From contig NZ_MLHN01000008.1 in the NCBI RefSeq assembly GCF_001999285.1, positions 150,533-214,532 of the forward strand: a stretch of DNA of 64,000 nucleotides, in the 5' to 3' direction. The position numbers were made by a program, and so were the translations under genes. The DNA comes from Rodentibacter genomosp. 1 (lineage in GTDB: Bacteria; Pseudomonadota; Gammaproteobacteria; Enterobacterales; Pasteurellaceae). The notes under the pieces were generated by a model. That model did not search any database, was not told the origin of the DNA, and saw only the letters and a program-made list of their open reading frames with translations. Of this stretch, positions 5,226 through 13,646 are shown piece by piece (the stretch's first letter is position 1; every line of letters starts with the position of its first letter).

Positions 5226-5459
5226 TTATGGTCGATTCTCGGCCAGCTTTGCAATGTAAGCGTTAATCTCGCTTTCAAGGTAGCCAACGGAATTTACGCC
5301 TAATTGAATTTTCTTCGGGAAGTCAGGGCGATAACGCTTAGATTTTGGGTTCTGCCAGTCGGAAAAAGTGGATTTACTCACGCCAAAACGATTAATCGCT
5401 GCATTTCGTCTGATAATGCTGTCTTGTTGATGGGCGGTCTCTGGCATTGAGGTTTTCAT
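5226..5459 (-). CDS. AlpA-family transcriptional regulator
   Basis: About 77 residues from the second Met (MKTSMPETAHQQ); a start two codons earlier is also possible. IIRRNAAINRFGVSKSTFSDW is an excisionase/MerR-like helix-turn-helix, and RYRPDFPKKIQLGVNSVGYLESEINAYI matches the AlpA family. In P4-like satellites and Gram-negative PICIs AlpA proteins switch on excision and replication genes. Here it heads the leftward operon and has a palindrome upstream (5566-5592). Confidence 0.75.
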   Translation of the reverse strand: MKTSMPETAHQQDSIIRRNAAINRFGVSKSTFSDWQNPKSKRYRPDFPKKIQLGVNSVGYLESEINAYIAKLAENRP

Positions 5460-5565
5460 TGGCATTGTGTTTTCTCCATAAATGATAGTGATTAAGAATT
5501 GATAAGCCTGCTTTGGCTTTCCTTGTGTCGGTGGGGATTGTAGAAAAGTGGAAATATTGAATCAT

Positions 5566-5592
5566 CGCAACGAAAAAGATATTTTCGCTGCG
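5566..5592. promoter_or_regulatory. Palindromic operator upstream of alpA
   Basis: Arms CGCAACGAAAA (5566-5576) and TTTTCGCTGCG (5582-5592) are inverted repeats matching at 10 of 11 positions with a 5-bp spacer. It lies about 100 bp upstream of the alpA start in the main control gap of the leftward operon, the place where a repressor or AlpA itself would bind. Confidence 0.5.
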
Positions 5593-5628
5593 AAAAAATA
5601 GGATTGATTTGGAAGGATTTTTCGGAAA

Positions 5629-5653
5629 TAAAAAAACGCCCTAGGTGGGCGTT
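5629..5653 (-). terminator. Intrinsic terminator after the coiled-coil gene
   Basis: On the minus strand AACGCCC, loop, GGGCGTT is followed by a T run. It closes the transcript of the 299-residue gene and separates it from the alpA operon. Confidence 0.75.
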
Positions 5654-5659
5654 AGTGAT

Positions 5660-6559
5660 TTATGGAGTTAGCCGTTTATTAGCATTAGAGAAATATTCTT
5701 CTATTGTGCGTTGCTCTAAGCCTTGAGCTGTTCTGTTTTCGGTTTGTCGTTGCTCTAAAATGTCTCTTATGATTTCTCCTTGTGTCCATTTTTTAGCTTT
5801 TGATTTGACTGTTTGCAATACTTCTCCAAGTAAATAGAGTGCATTATCTAAATTTAATTTGCTATTAGGATCGGCTGCCAGTGCTTTATATTTATTTGAT
5901 AGCTCTGCGTATAGATTACGACCTCGCTCTAACCGTTCTTCAGCATCTTGTTGGCTTAGTTTAGCCTGTTGTAGCTGAATAGATAAAGATTGCATTGCTA
6001 AATCTTGATCTCTGATTCGGCTTTCTTTATTTGCTAACTCTGTTTTAATTTCATTTAATTTGGCTTGTAAATTGGTATTTTCAGCTAAATACTTTTGATA
6101 CTCTTTGTTCATTCGTTCATATTCAGCTGAATCAATAACGGGCTTTAATTCTTCATTGTGAAAAATGGTTTTAGGGCGATCATTTGGGTAATTTTCAGAA
6201 ATAAATTTTTTTAAATCAGAAATCCAAAAGTGCCTACGACTATAAGCGACATGATCAATTTTTTCTTCTTTAGTTGTAGGGTCTATGTATTTTTCGCCAC
6301 CATCTCCATGTTCTCTTACCGCCCTTAGTTCACCATTATTTACTACTCTATTTAATATCCTAGTCTTTTTTTCAAGACAGGGGATATATGGATGTCTATA
6401 AATACTTTGAGAAATATTTGTTAATAATTCTGTTTCCCCCGCTAAATCTTCAAATTTAACTCCACACCATAACAAAGCCGCTTCTGGCAGAGGAATAACC
6501 TCATAATCAATAATAGAACATTCTGGGAGTGAATTATAATATTGTTGGGTTTTAGCCAT
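5660..6559 (-). CDS. Coiled-coil hypothetical protein next to the integrase
   Basis: 299 residues. The N-terminal 110 residues form a mixed domain (VIPLPEAALLWCGVKFEDLAG; later SRRHFWISDLKKFI, which resembles a DNA-binding or substrate-recognition segment). Residues about 145-230 are a long coiled coil (NKEYQKYLAENTNLQAKLNE and on). The C-terminus carries KSKAKKWTQGEIIRDILEQR. It has its own strong promoter (6709-6736) and terminator, so it is a separate unit between int and alpA. This position in satellites often holds a repressor or a defence gene, but no motif here establishes either. Family not recognised. Confidence 0.65.
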   Translation of the reverse strand: MAKTQQYYNSLPECSIIDYEVIPLPEAALLWCGVKFEDLAGETELLTNISQSIYRHPYIPCLEKKTRILNRVVNNGELRAVREHGDGGEKYIDPTTKEEKIDHVAYSRRHFWISDLKKFISENYPNDRPKTIFHNEELKPVIDSAEYERMNKEYQKYLAENTNLQAKLNEIKTELANKESRIRDQDLAMQSLSIQLQQAKLSQQDAEERLERGRNLYAELSNKYKALAADPNSKLNLDNALYLLGEVLQTVKSKAKKWTQGEIIRDILEQRQTENRTAQGLEQRTIEEYFSNANKRLTP

Positions 6560-6708
6560 CTTTTAACGCCCCTATGCGTACCCTATTCAGTGAGAACACG
6601 GCAAAGAACAAATAGGGTTATTCTCTTTCAGTGTGGGTAATTAAGCCACTCCTAGCCGTGTAAATTGGTTTGGATTTCGTAAGACTGTAAAAGTCTCTAT
6701 TGGAATAG

Positions 6709-6736
6709 ATTATAACCTGTTATTATATCCAGTCAA
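6709..6736 (-). promoter_or_regulatory. Strong promoter of the coiled-coil gene
   Basis: TTGACT (6731-6736), a 16-bp spacer and a perfect TATAAT (6709-6714) on the minus strand. The predicted leader of about 150 nt contains distant arms ACACGGC/GCCGTGT (near 6595 and 6656) that could fold it. Confidence 0.65.
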
Positions 6737-6740
6737 AAGA

Positions 6741-6771
6741 AAAAGTGCGGTGAAATTTGACCGCACTTTAT
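6741..6771. terminator. Inverted uptake-sequence pair acting as terminator
   Basis: AAAAGTGCGGT and ACCGCACTTT lie 8 bp apart and form a perfect stem with A/T flanks on both strands. It lies just past the integrase stop, so it probably terminates int. Paired uptake sequences as terminators are common in Pasteurellaceae. Confidence 0.7.
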
Positions 6772-6778
6772 TTCAGAT

Positions 6779-8029
6779 TTAAACAACCATTTGCAAATGA
6801 TGTTTAGGTAATGCACCTTGAGAACATTCCTCAATAAAATCGCCCCATACTTGCAACAATTTGAATCGTTGCTCTAATCGTTCGCCACGGTCATAAGCGG
6901 CTTTTATCCGGTCTGATTTCATGTGTGATAACGCCACCTCGATTAATTCGCTATCATAACCTTGCTCATTAAGGTAAGTGCTGGCAATGGAGCGTAAACC
7001 GTGCGCCACCAGCTTACCGGCATAGCCCATTCGTTTAATAGCCGCATTTGCTGTTTGCGTGTTTACGTGGGTTTGAGGATTTTTCACACTGGGGAATAGA
7101 TAAGTTTTGCCACTGCTCAATTTCTTGATTTCCCGTAATATGGCGAGGGCTTGGCGTGACAGGGTTATTTTATGAATGCGCCCCTTGTCGTTTTCTTTAA
7201 TGCCTTTTTGAATGTAAATCGTCCACAGTCTTGTGGTTTCGTCAATGTCCTCATAGCGTGCTGTTGCCGCCTCATTTGGGCGTGTCATGGTGAGAAGTTG
7301 CCACAGGATTAAATAACGTGTCTGTAAGTGAATTTGAGCGTGATTTAAGGTGTAAATAAACTCGCTCAAGTCTTCCGGCTTGATAGTTTTGAAATGTTCA
7401 ACAGTGGGACTATCAAATTCTTTTGAGATATTGGCGGTAGGGTTCACCGATATAATGTCACGGTGTAGGGCGTAGGTCATTATTTCGTTGTGTTTTTGAA
7501 TCGTGCGCTTGAGTTTCTCTAATTTGCCCTCGTCTTGATATTGCTTAAAGGCTTTTAAGGCTAAAGGGGCGGTAATTTGAGAAATAGGCAAGTGTCCAAA
7601 GTGGGGGAGTAGATTCCGCTTAATGAGGCTTTCTATGTCTTTTTGATAATCAAGCGAAAAGTTCTTTTTTGTTTTTCGATATTCGAACCACGCCCAAGCA
7701 ACCGATTCATAGGTATTGATTAATTCTTTGTGTTTGATTTCTTCTTGCTGTTGGTGGTGAATTTGCGGATCGATACCTTGAGAAAGCAAAGCCCTTAATT
7801 CTTCCCGTTTTTCCCTTGCTTGTGATAGTGAAACATCGGGATATTTTCCCAATCCAATTAAAGCCCGTTTTTTGGTTAGCGGTTTGTAGTAATTAAACCG
7901 CCATAGTTTCGCACCGGTTGATTTAATCAATAAATAAAGCCCCAATCCATCAGACAAAGTGTAATCTTTATCTTTAGGCTTGGATTTGTCTATCTCTGTG
8001 TTCGTGAGTGGTTTAGTTATACGTGCCAA
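6779..8029 (-). CDS. int: Tyrosine recombinase (P4-type integrase)
   Basis: 416 residues. Residues 1-90 are the arm-binding domain (LSDGLGLYLLIKSTGAKLWRF, IGLGKYPDVSLSQAREKREE). Residues 105-195 are the core-binding domain, and the catalytic domain follows with R250 (LLTMTRPNEA), H343 and R346 (HGLRS), H369 (LSHM) and nucleophile Y379. It integrates and excises the element at ssrA, directly upstream of it. The start is TTG at 8029 with AGGCGG 7 bases upstream; no ATG would keep the arm domain. One putative arm site overlaps the start, which suggests autoregulation. Confidence 0.93.
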   Translation of the reverse strand: MARITKPLTNTEIDKSKPKDKDYTLSDGLGLYLLIKSTGAKLWRFNYYKPLTKKRALIGLGKYPDVSLSQAREKREELRALLSQGIDPQIHHQQQEEIKHKELINTYESVAWAWFEYRKTKKNFSLDYQKDIESLIKRNLLPHFGHLPISQITAPLALKAFKQYQDEGKLEKLKRTIQKHNEIMTYALHRDIISVNPTANISKEFDSPTVEHFKTIKPEDLSEFIYTLNHAQIHLQTRYLILWQLLTMTRPNEAATARYEDIDETTRLWTIYIQKGIKENDKGRIHKITLSRQALAILREIKKLSSGKTYLFPSVKNPQTHVNTQTANAAIKRMGYAGKLVAHGLRSIASTYLNEQGYDSELIEVALSHMKSDRIKAAYDRGERLEQRFKLLQVWGDFIEECSQGALPKHHLQMVV

Positions 8030-8164
8030 AATAACCGCCTTTTCTGCGTATAACTAACAAAAAATCTAATCAGCAATAAAGCCTTAAATATCAAGCCTTC
8101 GTGAGTTTTTAGTTATACGTGATTTGTTGATTGGTGAGCAGTATAACTAAACGTATAACTAAAA
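8012..8164. repeat. Five integrase arm-type repeats
   Basis: The motif TAGTTATAC(G/T) occurs in direct orientation at 8012-8024 and 8109-8120 and inverted at 8047-8056, 8141-8150 and 8152-8164, between the integrase start and ssrA. Position, number and mixed orientation fit arm-type binding sites for the integrase N-terminal domain in one attachment site. Confidence 0.65.
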
Positions 8165-8202
8165 CTCAAGGATTTAGTAGTATCTCGTTGGCTCGCATTG
8201 GA

Positions 8203-8243
8203 CAATAAAAAAAGCCTTGAAGTGAGTGTTTTCAAGGCTTTAT
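8203..8243 (-). terminator. Terminator of ssrA
   Basis: AAAGCCTTGAA and TTCAAGGCTTTTTTT are complementary around a short loop on the minus strand, 33 bases beyond the tmRNA CCA end. It lies between ssrA and the integrase arm sites, so it marks how far host-like sequence may extend. Confidence 0.75.
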
Positions 8244-8275
8244 CGGTTCTTGTTGGATTGTGTTGGATTTCAATT

Positions 8276-8639
8276 TGGTGGAGCTGGCGGGAGTTGAACC
8301 CGCGTCCGAAATCACTCTACCTTCAGTACTACACGTTTAGTCGGTCTTTAGTTTCACTTAAGCATGCGGACAGACACGCTAAACTTAAGCCAGTTTGATT
8401 CAATTTAATGCTTCGATCCTCAAACGGCGGCTTCCACACGATCTCGTTTTGGTTTGACTCCGCGTTATCCCCGTCTTACGAGCGGAAGTTGGGGCGCGAA
8501 GGCTAAATGCAGGTTATTAAGCTGCTAAAGCGTATTGTTCGTCGTTTGCGACTATTTTTTGCGGTTTATTTACGAGGCCTACCGCACCTCGACGTGCACC
8601 TTGGGCTTTGCTAATCCCGTCGAATCCAGAATCAGCCCC
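8276..8639 (-). ncRNA. ssrA: tmRNA (SsrA), attachment site of the element
   Basis: 364 nt. The 5' end GGGGCTGATTCTGGATTCGAC and the 3' end with GGGTTCAACTCCCGCCAGCTCCACCA-like arm (T loop GTTCAAC, encoded CCA at 8276-8278) are diagnostic. The tag reading frame at 8517-8549 encodes ANDEQYALAA followed by TAA, the tag of Haemophilus and relatives. The RNA rescues stalled ribosomes with SmpB and tags the nascent chain for proteolysis. Its 3' end is a frequent integration target, and the element at 1-8170 abuts it. Confidence 0.97.
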
Positions 8640-8651
8640 AAATTGGGCGTA

Positions 8652-8679
8652 AGTTTATCAAAAAAAGATGCGAAGTAAA
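8652..8679 (-). promoter_or_regulatory. Probable ssrA promoter
   Basis: TTTACT (8674-8679), 16 bp, TAAACT (8652-8657) on the minus strand, placed about 13 bp before the mature 5' end, which is made by RNase P cleavage. Confidence 0.4.
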
Positions 8680-8747
8680 AGAATCTATTCATAAAGCTTT
8701 TTTATTGGGTTAGAATTCGCCCACTTTTTATTGAAAGGAAAAATAGA

Positions 8748-9242
8748 ATGAAAAATTTGACATCTCTTGTTATTGCTTCGATGAGTGCATTATTTTTAGC
8801 GATAAATGCTTCTGCTCTTCCTACTAAAAAAGAGGAGGTAAAAGTTGCTACCAAAAAAGAAAGTGTGGCTGAAATGAAGTCTGTTTCACAAGCCGCCTCA
8901 ATTCATATTGAGAATCGTCAATTAACTGTTGATAATAACGGTCAGGCGTTAGCTGTATTTAAATATGTGGTGACAAATATTGGTAATAAACCCATTTCAG
9001 CTATTCAATGGCTCAATGCTTATGTGAGCAAACGTGAAGTGATTCATAATCAAGATATGAAACTGGATCTTACATCACCATTAATGCCGGGGCATTCATT
9101 ATCAATTAATTTACAAATTCCTTTTGTGCAGATTCAAGAAAAATTCAGACCGATTTTTATGGATTCTCAATCTAGAATTGATGTTTACCCAATTGATCGG
9201 ATTATTCGTTTTAGTGATAAAAAAGAACTTCACGAACGTTAA
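8748..9242 (+). CDS. Secreted hypothetical protein
   Basis: 164 residues with a signal peptide (MKNLTSLVIASMSALFLAINASA, cleavage after about residue 23), a Lys/Glu-rich linker, then a beta-rich domain (IHIENRQLTVDNNGQALAVF, VVTNIGNKPISAIQW) that reads like an immunoglobulin-fold or FxLYD-type module. Probably periplasmic. RBS AAAGGAAA precedes the ATG. A terminator follows at 9259-9288, so it is monocistronic. Function unknown. Confidence 0.75.
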   Translation: MKNLTSLVIASMSALFLAINASALPTKKEEVKVATKKESVAEMKSVSQAASIHIENRQLTVDNNGQALAVFKYVVTNIGNKPISAIQWLNAYVSKREVIHNQDMKLDLTSPLMPGHSLSINLQIPFVQIQEKFRPIFMDSQSRIDVYPIDRIIRFSDKKELHER

Positions 9243-9258
9243 TCATTTCCTCCTAGCT

Positions 9259-9288
9259 TAAGCCTGCCAATGTGTAGGCTTATTTTAC
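9259..9288 (+). terminator. Intrinsic terminator
   Basis: TAAGCCT and AGGCTTA form a stem followed by ATTTTAC, just after the secreted protein gene. Confidence 0.6.
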
Positions 9289-9356
9289 ATGTATAGTTGA
9301 ACAGTGGTTTTCTTCCCGTTATACTAAACACCTGTTTTTTAACCGCACTTTGATTT

Positions 9357-10424
9357 ATGTTTTTCACTCGCAAAATTATTCATATTGATATGGATTGTTT
9401 TTATGCTTCGGTAGAGATTCGTGATAACCCTGCTTTGCGAGGAAAACCTGTTGCTGTTGGTGGAAGTTCCCGCCAGCGTGGTGTTTTAACAACATGTAAT
9501 TATGAAGCGAGAAAATTTGGTTTACATAGCGCAATGCCAACCGCACAGGCAGTGAAAAAATGTCCGAATCTTATTCTTGTACCCGTCAATATGCCGTTAT
9601 ACAAACAGGTTTCATTGCAAATCCATCAAATTTTTCGCCGTTATACCAACATCATTGAACCTCTTTCATTGGATGAGGCCTATCTGGATGTGACGGATTG
9701 CGAAAAATGTTCAGGTTCCGCCACTTGGATTGCACAAGAAATTCGCCAAGCGATTTTTGACGAACTCAAATTGACGGCATCGGCAGGTATTGCTCCTCTT
9801 AAATTTCTTGCCAAAATTGCCTCTGATATGAATAAACCGAACGGACAATTTGTAATTAAACCGGACGAGATAGAGGAATTTGTTAAAACCTTGCCTTTAA
9901 AGAAAATCCCCGGTGTGGGAAAAATCACATCACAGCGTTTATTAGAAATGGGGCTTGAAACCTGTGCTGATGTTCAAAGATTAGATCAAACCGTATTACT
10001 CAATCAATTTGGCAAAATAGGTAAGCGGATTTGGGATTTTAGCCATGGCATTGATGAACGGGAAGTGCAACCTTATCGGGAACGTAAATCTGTGGGCGTA
10101 GAACGTACATTGGTAGAAAATATCCATCATTTGGAACAAGGAATTGTGTTGCTGGATAAACTTTACACCGAACTTATTCAGCGTGTTGAACGTAGTGTGC
10201 CAAATACACCATTATCTGCGTTTCGTAAAATAGGCGTAAAACTTAAATTTGAGGATTTTCAAGTGACCACCTTAGAAAAAACAGGGTTGTCACTGTCATT
10301 ATCGGGGTTTCAGCAATTATTAGGGCAAATTTGGCAACGTAGTAATGGAAGAACGGTGCGGTTAATTGGATTACACGTTAATTTACCTGAGGAAAATAAA
10401 CAGGAGCAAATGAGCCTTTGGTGA
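9357..10424 (+). CDS. dinB: DNA polymerase IV (translesion, Y family)
   Basis: 355 residues. Catalytic acidic residues D11 (HIDMDCFYASVE) and D106/E107 (SLDEAYLDV) are present, as are the helix-hairpin-helix thumb (LKKIPGVGKITSQRLLEMG) and the little-finger domain. The C-terminus ends QMSLW, which fits the beta-clamp binding motif. The enzyme copies past damaged bases and causes -1 frameshifts when overproduced. I see no convincing LexA box upstream; a DNA uptake sequence lies just before the start. epmC follows 39 bp downstream. Confidence 0.96.
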   Translation: MFFTRKIIHIDMDCFYASVEIRDNPALRGKPVAVGGSSRQRGVLTTCNYEARKFGLHSAMPTAQAVKKCPNLILVPVNMPLYKQVSLQIHQIFRRYTNIIEPLSLDEAYLDVTDCEKCSGSATWIAQEIRQAIFDELKLTASAGIAPLKFLAKIASDMNKPNGQFVIKPDEIEEFVKTLPLKKIPGVGKITSQRLLEMGLETCADVQRLDQTVLLNQFGKIGKRIWDFSHGIDEREVQPYRERKSVGVERTLVENIHHLEQGIVLLDKLYTELIQRVERSVPNTPLSAFRKIGVKLKFEDFQVTTLEKTGLSLSLSGFQQLLGQIWQRSNGRTVRLIGLHVNLPEENKQEQMSLW

Positions 10425-10463
10425 TATAATCTCGGCACTTTGAATACCATTGATGAGAGAACT

Positions 10464-11000
10464 ATGGAACATAAATTAGAAGATATTATTGACATTTTTA
10501 ATCAATGCTTTGAACAGGAATACAACACGCGCCTTGTAAAAGGCGGGGAAGAACCTATTTACATTCCGGCAAATGAAAGTGTCCCCTATAACGCCATTTA
10601 TTTTGCACGAGGTTTCTACAGTAGTGCATTGCACGAAATTGCCCATTGGCTGGTTGCCGGCAAAGAACGCCGTAAATTGGAAGATTTCGGCTATTGGTAT
10701 GAGCCGGACGGCCGCTCGGAAGCGCGTCAGCGTGATTTTGAAAAAGTTGAAGTAAAGCCGCAGGCATTGGAATGGATTTTGGCAACCGCCGCTGGTTTTC
10801 GCTATTTTGCCAGTGCGGATAATCTTAATGGTAATCCCGGTGATACCCAACCTTTTAAACAAGCCGTGTATGAACAGGTAAAAGGTTATGCGGAAAGAGG
10901 CTTACCGAAACGGGCGGAGACCTTACGAAAAGCCTTAGCGGATTTTTATGGCACGGAAGATCGTATTGATTTGAGTAAATTTGATGTGACGCGTATTTAA
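10464..11000 (+). CDS. epmC: Elongation factor P hydroxylase
   Basis: 178 residues from the ATG at 10464 (an upstream TTG at 10440 has no ribosome binding site). H57-E58-x-x-H61 (ALHEIAHWLVAG) is the metal-binding signature of the YfcM/EpmC family. EpmC hydroxylates the lysylated lysine of elongation factor P, the last step after EpmA and EpmB. The rest (EALEWILATAAGFRYFASADN and RAETLRKALADFYG) also fits. The old name is yfcM. Confidence 0.9.
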   Translation: MEHKLEDIIDIFNQCFEQEYNTRLVKGGEEPIYIPANESVPYNAIYFARGFYSSALHEIAHWLVAGKERRKLEDFGYWYEPDGRSEARQRDFEKVEVKPQALEWILATAAGFRYFASADNLNGNPGDTQPFKQAVYEQVKGYAERGLPKRAETLRKALADFYGTEDRIDLSKFDVTRI

Positions 11001-11164
11001 AAGTGCGGTTGGTTTTATACGATTATTTATGGCTTCGCCACTGTTAGCAAAAAAAACAACGTTCAAAAAATGTGTTTTTTGTGACCGCACTTCCACATTG
11101 TCAATTTCCCCTAAAATCAGCTAGAATACGCGGATTTTATGATAGGTCCGAAATATAAAAGAAG

Positions 11165-12247
11165 ATGAAAGAATCCATTATTGTAAAACTTGAAAGTTTA
11201 AAAGAACGTTATGAAGAGTTAGAAGCGTTGCTAGGTGACGCTTCTGTTATTAGTGATCAGGATAAATTCCGTGCCTATTCCAAAGAATATGCACAACTTG
11301 AAGATGTGGTGAAATGTTTTCATCGCTGGACACAGCTTAATAACAACATTGAAGAAGCGGAAATGTTGTTAGATGATCCGGAAATGAAAGAAATGGCACA
11401 AATGGAAATTGAAGAATCCAAAACAGAAATTGAAGAAGTGGAACAGCAACTTCAAATCCTTTTATTGCCAAAAGATCCGAATGATGAATACAACTGCTAT
11501 TTGGAAATTCGTGCCGGAACCGGTGGGGATGAAGCGGGAATTTTTGCCGGTGATTTATTCCGTATGTACAGCCGCTATGCGGAAAGTAAACGTTGGTGTG
11601 TAGAAATGTTGAGTGCGAATGAAAGTGAGCAGGGCGGCTATAAAGAAGTGATTGTAAAAGTGAGCGGTGATGGCGTATATGGTCAGTTAAAATTTGAATC
11701 CGGCGGTCATCGTGTACAACGCGTGCCAAAAACCGAATCTCAAGGTCGTATTCATACTTCTGCTTGTACTGTGGCGGTTATGCCGGAATTACCGGAATCG
11801 GAAATGCCGGAAATTAATCCTGCTGATTTACGCATTGATACTTATCGTTCGTCCGGTGCAGGTGGTCAGCACGTTAATACGACAGATTCCGCGGTGCGTA
11901 TCACCCATATTCCAACGGGGATAGTGGTAGAATGTCAAGATGAACGTTCACAGCATAAAAATAAAGCCAAAGCCATGTCGGTGCTTGCCTCACGCATTGT
12001 CCAAGCGGAGCAAGAACGCCAAGCGGCAGAACAAACGGATATGCGCCGTAATTTATTAGGTTCAGGCGATCGTTCCGATAAAATTCGTACTTATAACTAT
12101 CCGCAAGGTCGCGTTACCGATCATCGCATCAATTTAACGATTTATCGTTTAGATGAGGTGATGAATGGTAAAATTGATGAACTGATTCAGCCGATTATCA
12201 CCGAATATCAAGCGGACCAATTGGCGGCATTATCTGAAACAAATTAA
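11165..12247 (+). CDS. prfA: Peptide chain release factor 1
   Basis: 360 residues, the usual length. The GGQ motif at 233-235 ([10 protein letters not shown]) is the hydrolysis tip whose Gln is methylated by PrmC. The P-x-T anticodon-like motif is PKT at 188-190, where E. coli RF1 has PAT at the same place. It recognises UAA and UAG. It heads the conserved cluster prfA-RDD-prmC-sirB1-kdsA, in which the substrate and its methylase lie close together. A terminator follows. Confidence 0.97.
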   Translation: MKESIIVKLESLKERYEELEALLGDASVISDQDKFRAYSKEYAQLEDVVKCFHRWTQLNNNIEEAEMLLDDPEMKEMAQMEIEESKTEIEEVEQQLQILLLPKDPNDEYNCYLEIRAGTGGDEAGIFAGDLFRMYSRYAESKRWCVEMLSANESEQGGYKEVIVKVSGDGVYGQLKFESGGHRVQRVPKTESQGRIHTSACTVAVMPELPESEMPEINPADLRIDTYRSSGAGGQHVNTTDSAVRITHIPTGIVVECQDERSQHKNKAKAMSVLASRIVQAEQERQAAEQTDMRRNLLGSGDRSDKIRTYNYPQGRVTDHRINLTIYRLDEVMNGKIDELIQPIITEYQADQLAALSETN

Positions 12248-12253
12248 CGAGTA

Positions 12254-12282
12254 GGGCATCTGATCTCAGATGCTCTTTTTTA
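12254..12282 (+). terminator. Intrinsic terminator after prfA
   Basis: GCATCTGA and TCAGATGC form an 8-bp stem with a 2-base loop, followed by CTTTTTT. It may partly separate prfA from the following genes. Confidence 0.8.
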
Positions 12283-12300
12283 CTTTTAGGGAGCAATAAA

Positions 12301-12756
12301 ATGTTAGTTGAAAATCCAAAGGATCAAAAAGTGCAAGATGCGGAATTTTCTTCATTTTTCCAAACTTCACAGCCGGTGTTGGCGAGCCGTTTTAAACGCT
12401 GGCTTGCCAGTATGATTAACGGCGTGATTTTATGGGTTGTATTAACGATCGGCTTTATATTTGGAGACTTTACCGGATTTCTTTCTATCTTGTTGTATTT
12501 AGGTTTACAGATCTATTTTATGAAAACTTACGGTCAGACAATGGCAAAACGTTGGCTGGGATTACGTGTTTTTGATTATCAAACCCAACAGCCGATAGCG
12601 TTTGGCAAATATATTGGGCGTGAGCTGATTGATCAATTGCTTGCATGGACAAGTTTTTTAATCCTTATCAGTGGAATTGTCGCGCTTATACGTGATGATC
12701 GTCGCTCTTTAACCGATTTAGTGATTGGTACTGTAGTGGTTCAAGACAAAAAATAA
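12301..12756 (+). CDS. RDD-family membrane protein
   Basis: 151 residues. The RDD signature is present (ASRFKRWLASMINGVIL near 30 and the closing RDDRRSLTDLVIGTVVV), with about three membrane spans (roughly 38-60, 64-80, 115-137). Members of the family are sometimes linked to ion or small-molecule transport; the function here is unknown. It has a RBS GGGAG and its stop is next to the prmC start, so the two are co-transcribed. Confidence 0.85.
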   Translation: MLVENPKDQKVQDAEFSSFFQTSQPVLASRFKRWLASMINGVILWVVLTIGFIFGDFTGFLSILLYLGLQIYFMKTYGQTMAKRWLGLRVFDYQTQQPIAFGKYIGRELIDQLLAWTSFLILISGIVALIRDDRRSLTDLVIGTVVVQDKK

Positions 12757-13646
12757 TGAATTATCGACAATGGTTGAAACAAGCCTCGGAAGCCTTAAAT
12801 CAAGCCAATCCTGATGAAAACGGCAAAACTGATGCCTTGGTGTTATTACAATTTGCCACCGGAAAATCCCGTACACAAATTTTAGCTTTTGATGAAACGG
12901 AGATTGATGAAAAAGTGCGGTCAAATTTAACCGCACTTTTGGCTCGTCGTTTAAAGGGGGAGCCCATTGCCTATATTTTAGGTGAAAAAGAATTTTGGTC
13001 ATTATCATTAAATGTTTCTAAAAGCACCTTAATCCCTCGTCCTGACACAGAAATTTTAGTGGAGAAAGCCTTGATGATAGCGAAGGAAAAACTCCAGAAA
13101 AATCCACCGTACTTTGCTATATTGGATCTCGGCACGGGAACGGGAGCGATTGCTTTAGCGTTGGCATCAGAATTAATGCCAATTTGTGAAAAACAGCAGA
13201 CCGAATTAAAAATTATTGGGGTGGATTTGATCCCGAATGCGGTGGAATTGGCAAAATCCAATGCGGAAAAAAATCAACTCAATGTTGCTTTTTTCCAAAG
13301 TCAATGGTTTGAAAATGTAGAGGGGAAGTATGATTTGATTGTCAGCAATCCTCCTTATATTGATGAAAAAGATGAACATTTAAATCAAGGTGATATACGC
13401 TTTGAACCGCTTTCTGCTTTGGTTGCTTCCGAACAAGGTTATGGGGATTTGCAACATATTATCAAACTCGCACCTGCTTATTTAAAAAATAGCGGAGCAT
13501 TGTTAGTGGAACATGGTTGGCAACAAGGTGAAAAAGTGCGGTCAATTTTCGTTGAAAATCATTGGGAAAACATTGCAACCTTGCGGGATTATGGCGACAC
13601 TGAGCGAGTGACATACGGTTTTTGGGACAATTATGAAGTATTATAA
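12756..13646 (+). CDS. prmC: Release factor glutamine methyltransferase
   Basis: 296 residues. SAM-binding motif DLGTGTG at 124-130, and the N5-glutamine methylase motif NPPY at 198-201. The N-terminal helical domain that docks release factors is intact. The enzyme methylates the Gln of the GGQ motif in RF1 and RF2. The start overlaps the RDD stop and the end overlaps the next gene by 14 bp. An inverted pair of DNA uptake sequences lies inside the coding region (12909-12938), encoding KVRSNLTAL. Confidence 0.96.
   Translation: MNYRQWLKQASEALNQANPDENGKTDALVLLQFATGKSRTQILAFDETEIDEKVRSNLTALLARRLKGEPIAYILGEKEFWSLSLNVSKSTLIPRPDTEILVEKALMIAKEKLQKNPPYFAILDLGTGTGAIALALASELMPICEKQQTELKIIGVDLIPNAVELAKSNAEKNQLNVAFFQSQWFENVEGKYDLIVSNPPYIDEKDEHLNQGDIRFEPLSALVASEQGYGDLQHIIKLAPAYLKNSGALLVEHGWQQGEKVRSIFVENHWENIATLRDYGDTERVTYGFWDNYEVL

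Noticed and set aside
8198..8398. Rightward frame of 66 residues
   Set aside because: It lies across the ssrA terminator and the tmRNA 3' end; the apparent protein is a translation of the tmRNA complement.
9300..9356. Possible LexA box before dinB
   Set aside because: CTGT and ACAG-like pieces are present but not with the required 8-bp spacing and symmetry.
10476..10862. Leftward frame of 128 residues opposite epmC
   Set aside because: Shadow of a well-supported conserved gene on the other strand; no ribosome binding site.
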